Shown: positions 27,616 through 37,026, numbered from the stretch's first letter. The stretch: 64,000 bases of DNA from Arsukibacterium indicum (GCF_019100565.1 NZ_JAHRID010000001.1:434001-498000); one strand, 5' to 3'. The notes: generated from the letters alone by a model not told the origin. Numbers and translations are program-made.

Positions 27616-28289
27616 AACGGCCCGTTGAAAAACCGGCTTAACCAACCCGGTGACTGGCCATAATGGTGAGCGCCGGTGCCACTGTATTCAATGCGGGCAT
27701 TAGCAATTTTATTCGACTCAACTGTGTTGTTCACATCAACGTCCTGGGGCCGGATAATACCGGTTAACCGGATATACTCTTTACCAGTATTCAGGGTTAA
27801 CCATTTTTCGCCGCGAATAACTAAATTACCATTGGCCATGACCTGCAGCACGTTAACTGAAATATCACCCACCAGACTGTTACTCTGATCAGCTTTAGCA
27901 TCACCAGTAAACTCCGAGGTGGAGTTGGCGCCAAACTGTAATACATTACCAGCTACTGAAACGGCACGGCCCGCCAACCCAACCATCGGGTCGATAGTGA
28001 CGCTACTGTCTTTCTCAGTTTCAGTTTTTGCCTGCTTAGATGCTTGCGTGCGCTCACGCAGCACTACCGTAATAATATCGCCCTCATGCCTGGCTTTATT
28101 GTCAGAGTAAAGGCTGTTGGAGTGATGCTGTGCAAACAATGAGCCCGTTTTCAGTACCGGACGTGGTGCAGGCTCCGGTGGAATTGGTGAATAATAAGGG
28201 TCATCAGCAAACGGCTGCTCTGTAGAAGCGCAAGCCGATAACAATGACGCAACCAATACCGCTGATAGCACTGACAATAAAGTACGCAT
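27603..28289 (-). CDS. flgH: Flagellar L-ring lipoprotein FlgH
   Basis: 228 residues with a lipoprotein signal: hydrophobic LLSVLSAVLVASLLSAC, with the lipidated Cys at about residue 20. It forms the outer-membrane L ring. Seen: SLFAQHHSNSLYSDNKARHEGDIITVVL, and NLVIRGEKWLTLNTGKEYIRLTG followed by RPQDVDVNNTVESNKIANARIEY, all characteristic of FlgH. Part of flgFGHIJ. Confidence 0.96.
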   Translation of the reverse strand: MRTLLSVLSAVLVASLLSACASTEQPFADDPYYSPIPPEPAPRPVLKTGSLFAQHHSNSLYSDNKARHEGDIITVVLRERTQASKQAKTETEKDSSVTIDPMVGLAGRAVSVAGNVLQFGANSTSEFTGDAKADQSNSLVGDISVNVLQVMANGNLVIRGEKWLTLNTGKEYIRLTGIIRPQDVDVNNTVESNKIANARIEYSGTGAHHYGQSPGWLSRFFNGPLWPF

Positions 28290-28300
28290 AAGGCCTCCGC

Positions 28301-29089
28301 TTATAATTGCTGAATTGCAAAACCCAGCATCTGATCAACCGAGGAAATAACTTTTGAGTTCATCTCATAAACGCGTTGCGATTCAATCAGACTGACCAGC
28401 TCTTCTGTCACATTAACATTCGAGGTTTCCAGAGAGCCCTGAACAATAATACCCAACCCCTCTAGGCCCGGAATTCCCTGCACCGGATCACCACTAACTG
28501 CGGTTTCTTTAAATAAATTCTGGCCCGTCGGCTCTAAACCTGCCGGATTAATAAAATTAGTAACCGTTAACTGGCCCAGTACCGCATTGTCGACCTGTCC
28601 GGCAAGACGTACTGATACTTCACCGTCCTGTGATACCGTGATGCTGGTAGCATCAGGTGGAATAACGATATTAGGTTGCACCTGAAAACCCGCTCCTGAG
28701 GTCACCAGGTTACCGTCGCCATCAACCGTGAACTGACCATTTCGGGTATAAGAAATCGTGCCATCGGGCATCAGTACTTCAAAAAAACCATGGCCCTGAA
28801 TCATCATATCCAGACTGTTTTCCGTGGTAATCATATTGCCCTGAGTAAAGTTTTTCTGGGTTGCCACCACCTTGGTACCGGCACCAATCATTAAACCATT
28901 GGGCAATTCAGAATTCTGCGAAGAGCGCCCCCCTGGCTGATTAACGTTCTGATACAACAAATCTTCAAACACTGCCCGGCTTTTCTTAAAGCCGACCGTA
29001 CTGGCATTGGCAAGGTTATTCGAAATAACCGAAATATCACGCTGCTTGGCGTCTAAACCGGTTTTACTTATCCACAGAGCTGGATGCAT
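28301..29089 (-). CDS. flgG: Flagellar distal rod protein FlgG
   Basis: 262 residues, the standard FlgG length. N-terminal MHPALWISKTGLDAKQ and NNLANASTVGFKKSRAVFEDL, and C-terminal NVTEELVSLIESQRVYEMNSKVIS, are the rod-protein signatures. It builds the distal rod. It lies 38 bases after flgF. Confidence 0.96.
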   Translation of the reverse strand: MHPALWISKTGLDAKQRDISVISNNLANASTVGFKKSRAVFEDLLYQNVNQPGGRSSQNSELPNGLMIGAGTKVVATQKNFTQGNMITTENSLDMMIQGHGFFEVLMPDGTISYTRNGQFTVDGDGNLVTSGAGFQVQPNIVIPPDATSITVSQDGEVSVRLAGQVDNAVLGQLTVTNFINPAGLEPTGQNLFKETAVSGDPVQGIPGLEGLGIIVQGSLETSNVNVTEELVSLIESQRVYEMNSKVISSVDQMLGFAIQQL

Positions 29090-29127
29090 CTGCTACCTCC
29101 CGGGGCTCTCGCCCATTAATCAGTTTA

Positions 29128-29874
29128 CTAGCCCATGATCCGCAGCAACGCATTTTGCTGACGATCCATTTCTTCGGCACTTTTCATCATCTTTACCTGC
29201 AGCTCAAACTGGCGTTGCAGGCTAATCATATGGGTCATTTCACCTACCGCATTCACGTTGCTGCCCTCATAGGCGCCATGCAGCAGACTGACATTAATAT
29301 CTGCAACAGCTAACTGGCCATCTTTGCGTCGGAACAAGCCATCAGTGCCTTTGGTAAGATCGGCATACACCGGGTTTACCAATTTAATCCGGCCGACTTC
29401 TTCTAATGCATTCGCTGGCGCTCCCTGCGGTAAAGCACTAATCGTACCGTCCTGGCCAATTTCTAATTTTGCCAGCGGTACCGGCAATTGGATCGGGCCG
29501 CCATCACCTATTACTGCCCGGCCATTGGCTGTTTCCAGCATCCCGGTAGGACTCAACTGTAAATTACCGGCACGGGTATAAGCTTCATTGCCATCGGCGT
29601 CCTGCACTGCAAACCAGCCATCGCCCTGAATAGCAATATCAAGTTCGCGCTCAGACATAATGACCGGGCCTGCGTCAAAGTTTTGACCTGGCTGTTCTGT
29701 CATAGCAAACACCCGGGACGGCAGTCCTTCACCAAAGGCCTGCATGGCACGGGCCTGCTCAAAATCAGATTTAAAGCCAACGGTATTGCTGTTAGCCAGG
29801 TTATTAGCCCGCACGCTGATGCCATGCATATTTTCTTTGGCACCACTCATGGCGATATATAACAAATGGTCCAT
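29128..29874 (-). CDS. flgF: Flagellar proximal rod protein FlgF
   Basis: 248 residues. N-terminal MDHLLYIAMSGAKENM and ANNLANSNTVGFKSDFEQAR, and C-terminal EMTHMISLQRQFELQVKMMKSAEEMD, are typical of FlgF. It is the first gene of the flgFGHIJ unit, with a sigma-54 site upstream and an intrinsic terminator separating it from flgE. Confidence 0.96.
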   Translation of the reverse strand: MDHLLYIAMSGAKENMHGISVRANNLANSNTVGFKSDFEQARAMQAFGEGLPSRVFAMTEQPGQNFDAGPVIMSERELDIAIQGDGWFAVQDADGNEAYTRAGNLQLSPTGMLETANGRAVIGDGGPIQLPVPLAKLEIGQDGTISALPQGAPANALEEVGRIKLVNPVYADLTKGTDGLFRRKDGQLAVADINVSLLHGAYEGSNVNAVGEMTHMISLQRQFELQVKMMKSAEEMDRQQNALLRIMG

Positions 29875-29916
29875 AACGCGCTCCGTTAAAGGTTTCTGCT
29901 GCGACTGCTAACTGTG

Positions 29917-29934
29917 AAGCAACTTTGATGCCAG
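29917..29934 (-). promoter_or_regulatory. Sigma-54 promoter of flgFGHIJ
   Basis: TGGCATCAAAGTTGCTT on the - strand has the obligatory GG-N10-GC spacing and close matches to TGGCAC-N5-TTGC. It lies 43 bases before the flgF start and downstream of the flgE terminator. Confidence 0.75.
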
Positions 29935-29962
29935 TTAAGATATAGTCAGTAGCACAGTTAAA

Positions 29963-29988
29963 AAAACACCACCCGAAGGTGGTGTTTT
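29963..29988. terminator. Intrinsic terminator after flgE
   Basis: A perfect 11-bp stem AAAACACCACC/GGTGGTGTTTT with a 4-base loop, flanked by A and T runs, so it can work in both directions. It splits flgBCDE from flgFGHIJ. Confidence 0.9.
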
Positions 29989-30012
29989 ATCCAAAGTTTA
30001 AGCTCGCTTAAC

Positions 30013-31332
30013 TTAACGGATCTGCAGCACTGTCTGTTGCAGAGTGCTGTTGACTTCCAGCGCTCTCGAGTTAGCCTGGAAGTTACGCTGCGCACTGATA
30101 AGATCAACTAGCTCAGTGGTCAGGTTAACGTTAGATTGCTCCAACGCTGACGCATTAATCGCACCGAAGGTACCGGTATTGCCCTGGCCGCCTATTGGCT
30201 CGCCTGAGGTTAAACTTTGCTTCCAGGACGTGTTACCAACTTGCTTAAGGCCCTGCACATTCGCAAAGCGAACCAGTGTTACCTGGGCCAGGTATGAAGA
30301 ATCGCCGTTACTGTAAGTAGCCAGTACCCGGCCAAAAGAGTCAATATCAACCCCGGTCAGGCTGCCCACCGTTGTACCATCCTGGCTTAAGTTATTAACA
30401 TCAAAGCCTGATGCGTATTGAGTTGGGGTGCGGGTTCCTGAGGCATCCCGAAAGTTAACTACCACGTCATTGGCATACTGAGCGCCATTGGTTAAATAAC
30501 CATTAAGCGGGTCGTTTAACGTTGCTGCAGGCAAACGTATTTCCGGAATAGGCGGAGTAATAAAATTACCACTTGAATCGAAGAAAATATCATCCCCTTG
30601 GATCCACGAGCCAGCGGCAGGTGGTGCGGCGGTATTATCATCCCAAACCACATACGTTTCCCACTGTGAAGGCGCAGGCGCAGTCGTATCTACCTTTCTG
30701 AAATAAGTAGTGAGAATATGCGATTCACCCAGACTATCGTAAACAGTCACTGAGGTGGAATGGTTATACGTTGCCCGATCGGTAGGGTCAAACGCCAGAC
30801 TGGCCGTCTCCAATGCTCTGGAATCGACATTCATACTAAGGAACACATTATTGGTTTCACGCGGTGCACCGGCAGAAGTCGGAATGGCAATAGGCGATGA
30901 GGTACTTAAACTTACTGAACTGTTTTCTCCGGTAACCGGGTCAACATTAAAGCCCTGCAAAAAGTTGCCGCGATTATCAACTATAAAATTATCTTTATTT
31001 AGTTTAAAAGCACCCGCCCGGGTGTAAGTTAAATCCTGAGATTGCAGATCAGGTGTTGTCGCAAAAAATCCCTCACCGGTAATCGCTAAATCCAGTGAGT
31101 TGTTGGTAAATTGCAACGAGCCCTGGTTAAACTGTTGCGCCACGGTTGAGGTCGTCACACCATCACCTACTTTGGTGCGCCCCGAAGAGAAAATAGATGT
31201 CGCGTAAACATCAGCGAACTCTGCACGGGATTCTTTAAAACCCGTGGTGTTAACGTTGGCAATGTTGTTTGCCGTGGTATCCAGATCTTTCTGGGCTGCC
31301 GCCAGGCCGCTTAATGCTATTTGAAAACTCAT
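30013..31332 (-). CDS. flgE: Flagellar hook protein FlgE
   Basis: 439 residues. The N-terminus MSFQIALSGLAAAQKDLDTTANNIANVNTTGFKESR and the C-terminus NVNLTTELVDLISAQRNFQANSRALEVNSTLQQTV in outline are the axial-protein ends. The middle carries the FlgE D2 region. It polymerises to form the hook. Last gene of flgBCDE, 25 bases after flgD. Confidence 0.96.
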   Translation of the reverse strand: MSFQIALSGLAAAQKDLDTTANNIANVNTTGFKESRAEFADVYATSIFSSGRTKVGDGVTTSTVAQQFNQGSLQFTNNSLDLAITGEGFFATTPDLQSQDLTYTRAGAFKLNKDNFIVDNRGNFLQGFNVDPVTGENSSVSLSTSSPIAIPTSAGAPRETNNVFLSMNVDSRALETASLAFDPTDRATYNHSTSVTVYDSLGESHILTTYFRKVDTTAPAPSQWETYVVWDDNTAAPPAAGSWIQGDDIFFDSSGNFITPPIPEIRLPAATLNDPLNGYLTNGAQYANDVVVNFRDASGTRTPTQYASGFDVNNLSQDGTTVGSLTGVDIDSFGRVLATYSNGDSSYLAQVTLVRFANVQGLKQVGNTSWKQSLTSGEPIGGQGNTGTFGAINASALEQSNVNLTTELVDLISAQRNFQANSRALEVNSTLQQTVLQIR

Positions 31333-31357
31333 AAATCACCTCACCTTAAACGGTTGC

Positions 31358-32041
31358 TTAACCGTAAGAAACTTCCAGAACATCAGTTAATTTTACTGCC
31401 CCTAATCCCACCAGATTAAGAGTAATTCCTTTGCCATTGCCAGCCAGACTTACACTGGATACCGGCGTAAACACGTTTACCGGTACTGACTCATTCTTGC
31501 CGTTAAAACTGGCTTCAACTTTAATTTTGTAAACACCAGGTGGCATCGGCTCACCATTGGCGTCTGTGCCATCCCAGACAAATTCGTTTTTACCCAGTGA
31601 CGGGTTACTGACATCAAAATTCGTTACCAGCTCACCATTGGCCTTTTCAATCCGTACCCGCATATTGTCGGCAGGCCTGTCCAGATTAATATGGCCCCGG
31701 GATAAGGTTTCGCCGGTAAATACCAGCTCATCTGATTGGGTGAGTACTGTACGTCCCACCAGCGATGACGCCTGCAGTGCCTGATTCGATGTCATACTTT
31801 CCGACAGCCCTTTAAAGCTCTCATTCAGCGAACCAATACCGTCAGCCATGGTAAAATTGGTCATCTGAGCAATCATCTGATCATTTTCTACCGGTTTTGT
31901 CGGATCCTGATAGGCCAGTTGCTGGGTTAACAACGCAAAAAAGTCAGACTGAGTCAGTGCGCCGTTATTTTTTTCCGGCACTTTATTGCCGTTATCCCAA
32001 TACATGCCATCCAGGGCCTGGTTGGTGTTAATAGTACTCAT
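31358..32041 (-). CDS. flgD: Hook-capping protein FlgD
   Basis: 227 residues. The N-terminal capping segment SDFFALLTQQLAYQDPTKPVENDQMIAQMTNF (in outline) and the C-terminal FlgD Ig/Tudor-like part with FVWDGTDANGEPMPPGVYKI are both present. It scaffolds hook growth and is later replaced by FlgK. Confidence 0.95.
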   Translation of the reverse strand: MSTINTNQALDGMYWDNGNKVPEKNNGALTQSDFFALLTQQLAYQDPTKPVENDQMIAQMTNFTMADGIGSLNESFKGLSESMTSNQALQASSLVGRTVLTQSDELVFTGETLSRGHINLDRPADNMRVRIEKANGELVTNFDVSNPSLGKNEFVWDGTDANGEPMPPGVYKIKVEASFNGKNESVPVNVFTPVSSVSLAGNGKGITLNLVGLGAVKLTDVLEVSYG

Positions 32042-32054
32042 CAGCTATTCCTTA

Positions 32055-32474
32055 TTAACTCTGGCCCATTCGCAGGGTACGCATGATCATTTGTTTGGCA
32101 GCATCAGCTGTCTGCACATTAGTTTCGTATGAGCGGGAGGCAGAAATCATATTCGCCATCTCCTCCATAATGTTGACATTTGGCTTATAGATGTAGCCAT
32201 TTTCGTCAGCCAACGGGTGGTTGGGCGCATACTCAACATTTAAAGGTGCATCAGACTCCACAATGCCCAGCACTTTAACGCCGGCACTATCGCCCTGCTG
32301 TCGCCGTGCCTCTGATAGCTCTGCTGCAAATACCGGATGACGTCCCCGGTATGTTTCATCAATACTGCTGCTGACGCTGTTTGCATTAGCAATGTTACTG
32401 GCGGTGGTATTCATCCGAACCGACTGCGCAGTCATACCACTTCCGGAGATATCAAATACTTTTGAGATGCTCAT
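32055..32474 (-). CDS. flgC: Flagellar rod protein FlgC
   Basis: 139 residues. Seen: VFDISGSGMTAQSVRMNTTASNIANANSV near the start and the conserved YKPNVNIMEEMANMISASRSYETNVQ near the end. Proximal rod subunit; starts two bases after flgB. Confidence 0.95.
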   Translation of the reverse strand: MSISKVFDISGSGMTAQSVRMNTTASNIANANSVSSSIDETYRGRHPVFAAELSEARRQQGDSAGVKVLGIVESDAPLNVEYAPNHPLADENGYIYKPNVNIMEEMANMISASRSYETNVQTADAAKQMIMRTLRMGQS

Positions 32475-32476
32475 AA

Positions 32477-32878
32477 TTATTGACCCGTACCGGTAAGAGC
32501 TTTTTTCAACCCTGAGATCCGGCTATTAAGAAAGGTTAAGCTTGCCTGGTACTCCAGGTTATTTTGCATGACCGCATTACGTTCACGATGAATATCCACA
32601 CTATTACCGTCACCGGTGTCTGGTTGATCCGGATGGCGGAACAAGGTGTCTTTAACCATGGTGGAGGCGATATGAAAGTGTTGTTCATGAGTTCGGCTGG
32701 CGTTTTGTCCCTGTCGCGACTTTGCCAACTGCAATGCTTGCTGAAAATCAACATCTTTTGCTTTGTAGCCAGGCGTGTCAGCATTGGCAATATTCTCGGC
32801 CAACACTTCAGAACGTTTCTCACGAATTAATAAAGCATGGGGATGCATGCCAAATGCTTTTTCAAAACTGATTGCCAT
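32477..32878 (-). CDS. flgB: Flagellar rod protein FlgB
   Basis: 133 residues with ALLIREKRSEVLAENIANADTPGYKAKDVDF and the closing NNLEYQASLTFLNSRISGLKKAL, as in other FlgB proteins. It is the innermost rod subunit and heads flgBCDE, with a sigma-54 site 35 bases upstream in the gap after cheR. Confidence 0.95.
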   Translation of the reverse strand: MAISFEKAFGMHPHALLIREKRSEVLAENIANADTPGYKAKDVDFQQALQLAKSRQGQNASRTHEQHFHIASTMVKDTLFRHPDQPDTGDGNSVDIHRERNAVMQNNLEYQASLTFLNSRISGLKKALTGTGQ

Positions 32879-32913
32879 TTTTTTGCCACCTCTTTCGAAC
32901 TATGGCAATTCAA

Positions 32914-32931
32914 ATGCAAAACACAGGCCAA
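32914..32931 (-). promoter_or_regulatory. Sigma-54 promoter of flgBCDE
   Basis: TTGGCCTGTGTTTTGCAT on the - strand, GG-N10-GC spacing, with TTGC at -12. It lies between cheR and flgB. Confidence 0.7.
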
Positions 32932-32948
32932 TTTTTCAGCAGCGGCGG

Positions 32949-33782
32949 TTAAACCTTTTTACGGTAAATAATGCCGGGGTTACAGCGTAACATTTCAAAA
33001 TCATTGTTAACGCTGGAGATAGATTCAGATGCGCCCAGAAATAAGTATCCTCTGGGGTTTAATGACTGAGCAAACTGTTTAATGATTTTCGCTTTTACAT
33101 CAGGGGAAAAGTAAATAAGCACATTGCGACAAAAGATCACATCAAATTTGCCAAGCAAGGTGTAGCTGTCAAGCAGGTTTAAGTGGCGAAAGCTCACGTT
33201 TTTCCGGGCAAAGTCTTTTACCCGCATCATGCCGTTACCACTGTCTTCAAAAAACTTGCTGCGCCGCTCTGGTGATAAGCCTCTGGATAACGCCAATGCA
33301 TCATATTCGGCACGTTGACAATGCTCCAGCATGGTATTAGAAATATCAGTACCCAGAATACTTACGCCTAAACTGAATGCGCCAGGCCGGCTTTGCTGGT
33401 ATTCCAGGCCAGTCATGGCAATAGAGTAAGGCTCCTGACCAGAAGAGCTGGCAGCCGACCAGATTTTCAGATTGCGGCAAGTTTTTTCCAGCTCCGGCAA
33501 AATTTGTTTCTTTAATAGCTCATATGGATAAGTATCACGAAACCATAAGGTTTCATTTGTGGTCATTGCATCAATAACAGCAGAGCGAAGTTGCCGTTCA
33601 AAGGGGCTTAAGGTTTTACTGACCAGTTCAGATAACGTGGCAATATTAAACCGGTGCATCAGTGGGCCCAGGCGACTTTTTACCAGATATTGTTTGTTGT
33701 CACCCAGTACAATACCGCACTGTTGCTCGAGAAAATCCCGAAACAGTTTGTATTCGCCTTCCTGTAGCTCTTTATTGGTCAC
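32949..33782 (-). CDS. cheR: Chemoreceptor methyltransferase CheR
   Basis: 277 residues. The N-terminal helical CheR_N part holds FRDFLEQQCGIVLGDNKQYLV. The SAM-binding part has KIWSAASSSGQEPYSIAM, VSILGTDISNTMLE and DVIFCRNVLIYF. It methylates Glu side chains of chemoreceptors with SAM. It lies 16 bases downstream of cheV, between cheV and flgB, the common order in polar flagellates. Confidence 0.96.
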   Translation of the reverse strand: MTNKELQEGEYKLFRDFLEQQCGIVLGDNKQYLVKSRLGPLMHRFNIATLSELVSKTLSPFERQLRSAVIDAMTTNETLWFRDTYPYELLKKQILPELEKTCRNLKIWSAASSSGQEPYSIAMTGLEYQQSRPGAFSLGVSILGTDISNTMLEHCQRAEYDALALSRGLSPERRSKFFEDSGNGMMRVKDFARKNVSFRHLNLLDSYTLLGKFDVIFCRNVLIYFSPDVKAKIIKQFAQSLNPRGYLFLGASESISSVNNDFEMLRCNPGIIYRKKV

Positions 33783-33798
33783 TACTCGCCCTTAGCAC

Positions 33799-34728
33799 TT
33801 ATTTTGCTTGCAGCCACTTTTGTACCGACTCGGCCAGTTCATCCGGATTAAATTTTGCGATAAAGTCATTAGCCCCGACTTTTTTAACCATTTGCTGATT
33901 AAATACACCGCTTAACGACGTATGCAAAATAACATGCAGGTTTTTAAGTTGCGGATCAAGCCTTATCTCGGCGGTGAGGGTATAACCATCCATCTCGGGC
34001 ATTTCAATATCAGAAATCAGTAAGCCAATTTTTTCAGTGACTGAATTCTGACAGGATTTTGCTACCTGTTGTAAGTACGTCAATGCTTCACGGCCATTGT
34101 TTACCAGATGCATTTTCACCCCAAGCCCTTCCAGCGCTCTTTTAACCTGATTACGCGCCACGGTAGAGTCGTCAGCAATCAAAATCAGCCGATCACCGAG
34201 ATCGCTGCTGATGGTTGCCGTATCCACCTCAGTGCTTATTGTTGTCGGCGACGGCGAAATTTCTTCCAGAATTTTCTCTACGTCCAGGATCTCAACCAGC
34301 TCTTTGTCTATTTCTGTTACTGCAGTCAGATAACTTTGCTTGCCGCCCGTGCCTTTTGGCGGCGGCATAATCGCTTCCCAGTTAATATTAATAATTCGCT
34401 CAACTGAACTAACCAGAAAACCCTGCACCGAACGGTTATATTCAGCAATGATAATAAAAGCAGTACTGAGATCTGCTACCGGCTGCCCTCCAGTCGCCAG
34501 ACTGAGGTCGATAACAGAGATTGTCTGGCCCCGGACATGTGCAATACCCCGAACATACTTATTCCGCCGGGGGATCGCCGTTAACGCTGGGCACTGCAAT
34601 ACTTCTCGAACTTTGAAAACATTAATACCGTAGCGCTGCTGGCCATTCAGTTTAAACAGCAGTAACTCCAGCCGGTTCTGACCGACGAGCTGAGTACGCT
34701 GATTGACGGAATCTAAAATGCTGGCCAT
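33799..34728 (-). CDS. cheV: Chemotaxis coupling protein CheV
   Basis: 309 residues: a CheW-like domain (about 20-165; RYGINVFKVREVLQ, VRGIAHVRGQTISVIDL) followed by a receiver domain (about 180-305; LILIADDSTVARNQV, phospho-acceptor Asp in LLISDIEMPEMDGY, conserved Lys in NDFIAKFNP). It couples receptors to CheA and can be phosphorylated. Divergent from flgA. Confidence 0.96.
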   Translation of the reverse strand: MASILDSVNQRTQLVGQNRLELLLFKLNGQQRYGINVFKVREVLQCPALTAIPRRNKYVRGIAHVRGQTISVIDLSLATGGQPVADLSTAFIIIAEYNRSVQGFLVSSVERIININWEAIMPPPKGTGGKQSYLTAVTEIDKELVEILDVEKILEEISPSPTTISTEVDTATISSDLGDRLILIADDSTVARNQVKRALEGLGVKMHLVNNGREALTYLQQVAKSCQNSVTEKIGLLISDIEMPEMDGYTLTAEIRLDPQLKNLHVILHTSLSGVFNQQMVKKVGANDFIAKFNPDELAESVQKWLQAK

Positions 34729-34750
34729 AAGCCACTCCTGTTACAACATT

Positions 34751-34768
34751 CTGGCGCTATTATTGCAG
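34751..34768 (+). promoter_or_regulatory. Sigma-54 promoter candidate for flgA
   Basis: CTGGCGCTATTATTGCAG reads toward flgA with GG-N10-GC spacing and a TTGCA -12 element. The 5' leader would be about 140 bases. The cheV-flgA gap holds no other gene. Confidence 0.6.
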
Positions 34769-34918
34769 CAACGTCTGTGGCGGTAACACTTTGACGCAGC
34801 CAAAGTAGACTGTTTCGGGCACCTTACCGGTAAATCTGATCCAGCGCCCTGACTTTAATATAATTTAATTATCCGGCAATAGTATAACTGTTAGCCAATA
34901 AAGCATAGCTGAAACCAT

Positions 34919-35629
34919 ATGATCAAGTACGATAAATTTTATCCGGCACTTTTTATCTTATTATTTTTTATCAGTAATCTGACGTTGGCAAATCAGGCCG
35001 GCTTGCATCAGTACAGCCCTGAGCAACTTACTGAAATGACAGAACAATGGCTCAAAAGTGAGCTTGATATAACGCCTGACAGTTCCATCGAACTGGATGT
35101 GACGCCACTGGATAGCAGGATTGGCGATAAAATTTGTACCGATAAGCCAGTATTCAACCGACCTTACAATAGCAATGGCCGCCAGTTCACCGTTAATATA
35201 AGTTGCAGCCAACCAGGATCCTGGCAGCTGTATTTACCAGTCAAAGTCACTGAAGTGATTGCAGTGGTAACAATCCGCCAAAATATTGCTACAGGAACGG
35301 TGATAACCGCCGATATGTTACAAATAGAAGATAAAGCGCGTCGGTTTGTCCGGGGTAATCTGGTTAGTGACCCGCGTCAGATAGTTGGCGCCCGCAGCAA
35401 ACGCTCGCTTAACAATGGTCAGCTTGTTACAATGCAGGATCTTTGCCTTGTCTGCCGCGGAGATGTTGTTACAATACTGATTGATAACAGTGGGCTTAGT
35501 GTATCAGCCAGCGGTATTGCAGAGCAGGATGGCACCCTGGGTGATACCATAACAGTACAAAATCAGCAGTCTGGCAGGAAAATTCAGACAGAAGTGGTTG
35601 CTGTTAATCAGGTAAGAGTTAAATTTTAA
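34919..35629 (+). CDS. flgA: P-ring assembly chaperone FlgA
   Basis: 236 residues with a signal peptide (FYPALFILLFFISNLTLANQ). The SAF domain occupies the C-terminal two thirds: AVVTIRQNIATGTVITADML, RSLNNGQLVTMQDL and TITVQNQQSGRKIQTEVV. A CxxC pair (CLVC) lies at about residue 178. It acts in the periplasm, helping FlgI form the P ring. It is followed by flgM from a separate promoter. Confidence 0.94.
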   Translation: MIKYDKFYPALFILLFFISNLTLANQAGLHQYSPEQLTEMTEQWLKSELDITPDSSIELDVTPLDSRIGDKICTDKPVFNRPYNSNGRQFTVNISCSQPGSWQLYLPVKVTEVIAVVTIRQNIATGTVITADMLQIEDKARRFVRGNLVSDPRQIVGARSKRSLNNGQLVTMQDLCLVCRGDVVTILIDNSGLSVSASGIAEQDGTLGDTITVQNQQSGRKIQTEVVAVNQVRVKF

Positions 35630-35638
35630 AAAATAAAT

Positions 35639-35665
35639 TAAAGTTTTTTAAAGCTCAGCCGTTAA
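35639..35665 (+). promoter_or_regulatory. Sigma-28 promoter of flgMN
   Basis: TAAAGTTT, 11 bases, GCCGTTAA: 15 of 16 to the FliA consensus with exact spacing, 42 bases before the flgM start. It gives FlgM a sigma-28-driven negative feedback supply. Confidence 0.85.
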
Positions 35666-35706
35666 CCTGAACATAGGGAACTGGTTTAAGGTAAAGAGGT
35701 TCTATC

Positions 35707-36039
35707 ATGGCGATAAATATCAATAACCTGCAGAATGCATCTCAGGTAAAGAATGACAAGGTTGATCAGAATGTACAGCGGCAGCAAACTGCTGTGCAGC
35801 AGAATGCTACGCAACAGGCAACCCAGCAAGGTGCTGCCCAGCGTCAGGATTCAGTATCTATAACACCGCAGGCTAAGCAATTTACCAAGTTGCAGGAAAA
35901 AGCCAATGCAGCCAGTGGTGTTGATCAGGAAAAGGTTGAAAAAATTAAGCAAGCAATTGCCGAAGGCAAATACAAGATAAACGTTGAACAACTTGCCCGC
36001 CGGATTATGCAGTTCGAAGGTGATTTGTTTAATAAATAA
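35707..36039 (+). CDS. flgM: Anti-sigma-28 factor FlgM
   Basis: 110 residues. The N-terminal half is Gln-rich and likely unfolded (VQRQQTAVQQNATQQATQQG). The C-terminal half carries the sigma-binding helices: DSVSITPQAKQFTKLQEKA and VDQEKVEKIKQAIAEGKYKINVEQLA in outline. It holds FliA inactive until exported through the finished hook. It shares one base with flgN. Confidence 0.93.
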   Translation: MAININNLQNASQVKNDKVDQNVQRQQTAVQQNATQQATQQGAAQRQDSVSITPQAKQFTKLQEKANAASGVDQEKVEKIKQAIAEGKYKINVEQLARRIMQFEGDLFNK

Positions 36040-36476
36040 TGATGAACAGCCAGTTTGAACCTCTAAACTCCCTGCTCGAACAACAGCAAGCGCAACTTAA
36101 AGCGCTGCTGTTGCTATTGCGGCAAGAACTTGCCGCAATAGCCGCCCGTGATATAGACACCATTACCCGCATTACCAGCGAAAAACAACACCTGCTAAAC
36201 GAAATTCAGACAACCGACTCTACTATTGCATCTAGTGATTTATTGCAGTCAGCGCGCGAGCAAAGCTGGTTTGAACAGAGCATCAGCAATCTTGATGCCG
36301 TATTAACTGATTGCAAACAGCAAAATGACGTTAATCAGCTGACGCTGGAGCAAAGCCAGCTTACTTTGCAACGTCTCAAAACAGAGTTGTTGTCTGCCAG
36401 AGGGAAATCCGGTTTAACCTATACCAACAAAGGCAAACCCACGGTTGACAATATGGGTAAAGGCATCAAAGCCTGA
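36039..36476 (+). CDS. flgN: FlgK/FlgL export chaperone FlgN
   Basis: 145 residues, helical and Gln/Leu-rich, with a flexible tail around TYTNKGKPTVDNMGKG. Size, composition and position directly after flgM identify FlgN, which escorts FlgK and FlgL to the export gate. Two tandem ATGs (36039 and 36042) are possible starts; the first overlaps the flgM stop by one base. Confidence 0.88.
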   Translation: MMNSQFEPLNSLLEQQQAQLKALLLLLRQELAAIAARDIDTITRITSEKQHLLNEIQTTDSTIASSDLLQSAREQSWFEQSISNLDAVLTDCKQQNDVNQLTLEQSQLTLQRLKTELLSARGKSGLTYTNKGKPTVDNMGKGIKA

Positions 36477-36519
36477 ATAAAAGTTGGTTTTTTTATGCTT
36501 TTGCCTGCTTGCGGCCAGA

Positions 36520-36975
36520 TTAGTAATAATGGATGCTTTTTATTTTCTGACGCGGGTAAACATTCTGGTATAAATGATATACCTGTTCAAAGTCCAGCTC
36601 TAACTCCGTAATGTAAGCATCGTCTATCGCGTAGGTTTTTACGACTCGTGCACCACGAATTATACCTTGCACAGACGTGCCAAACTGATCATTACCCGCT
36701 ACCATTGAGCTGACGCTATTACGGCTGTCAATTCTTTGACCGTATACTTGTTCAGCTAGCTCACGATAAGCTTCCAGTTTTGAAGCCCGCATTGCCAGCA
36801 ATATTTTCTGACTGTCTGACTCGCCAGGTTGTAATGAAATAGGCGCCATACCCACCGCACTCAGTAACGGAAATGCGTCCGGCTTTACCGCAGCATACTC
36901 AATATGCTTATCAAATATCTGGCTGCAACTGCAAAGAAACAGTGCTGAAAGTGTGATAAAGACTCGTTTCATCAT
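36520..36975 (-). CDS. flgP: Flagellar outer-membrane lipoprotein FlgP (LPP20 family)
   Basis: 151 residues with a lipoprotein signal (RVFITLSALFLCSCSQ; lipobox LCSC). The mature part has the LPP20 features LLAMRASKLEAYRELAEQVYGQRIDS and GIIRGARVVKTYAIDDAYITELEL. FlgP forms outer-membrane disc structures around sheathed or sodium-driven motors. It is divergent from flgT and has a sigma-54 promoter. The usual partner flgO is not beside it. Confidence 0.88.
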   Translation of the reverse strand: MMKRVFITLSALFLCSCSQIFDKHIEYAAVKPDAFPLLSAVGMAPISLQPGESDSQKILLAMRASKLEAYRELAEQVYGQRIDSRNSVSSMVAGNDQFGTSVQGIIRGARVVKTYAIDDAYITELELDFEQVYHLYQNVYPRQKIKSIHYY

Positions 36976-37026
36976 AAGGCATCCATCGTCAGAACTTAAA
37001 CCGGGTTTACAAACGCTCTATTCTAT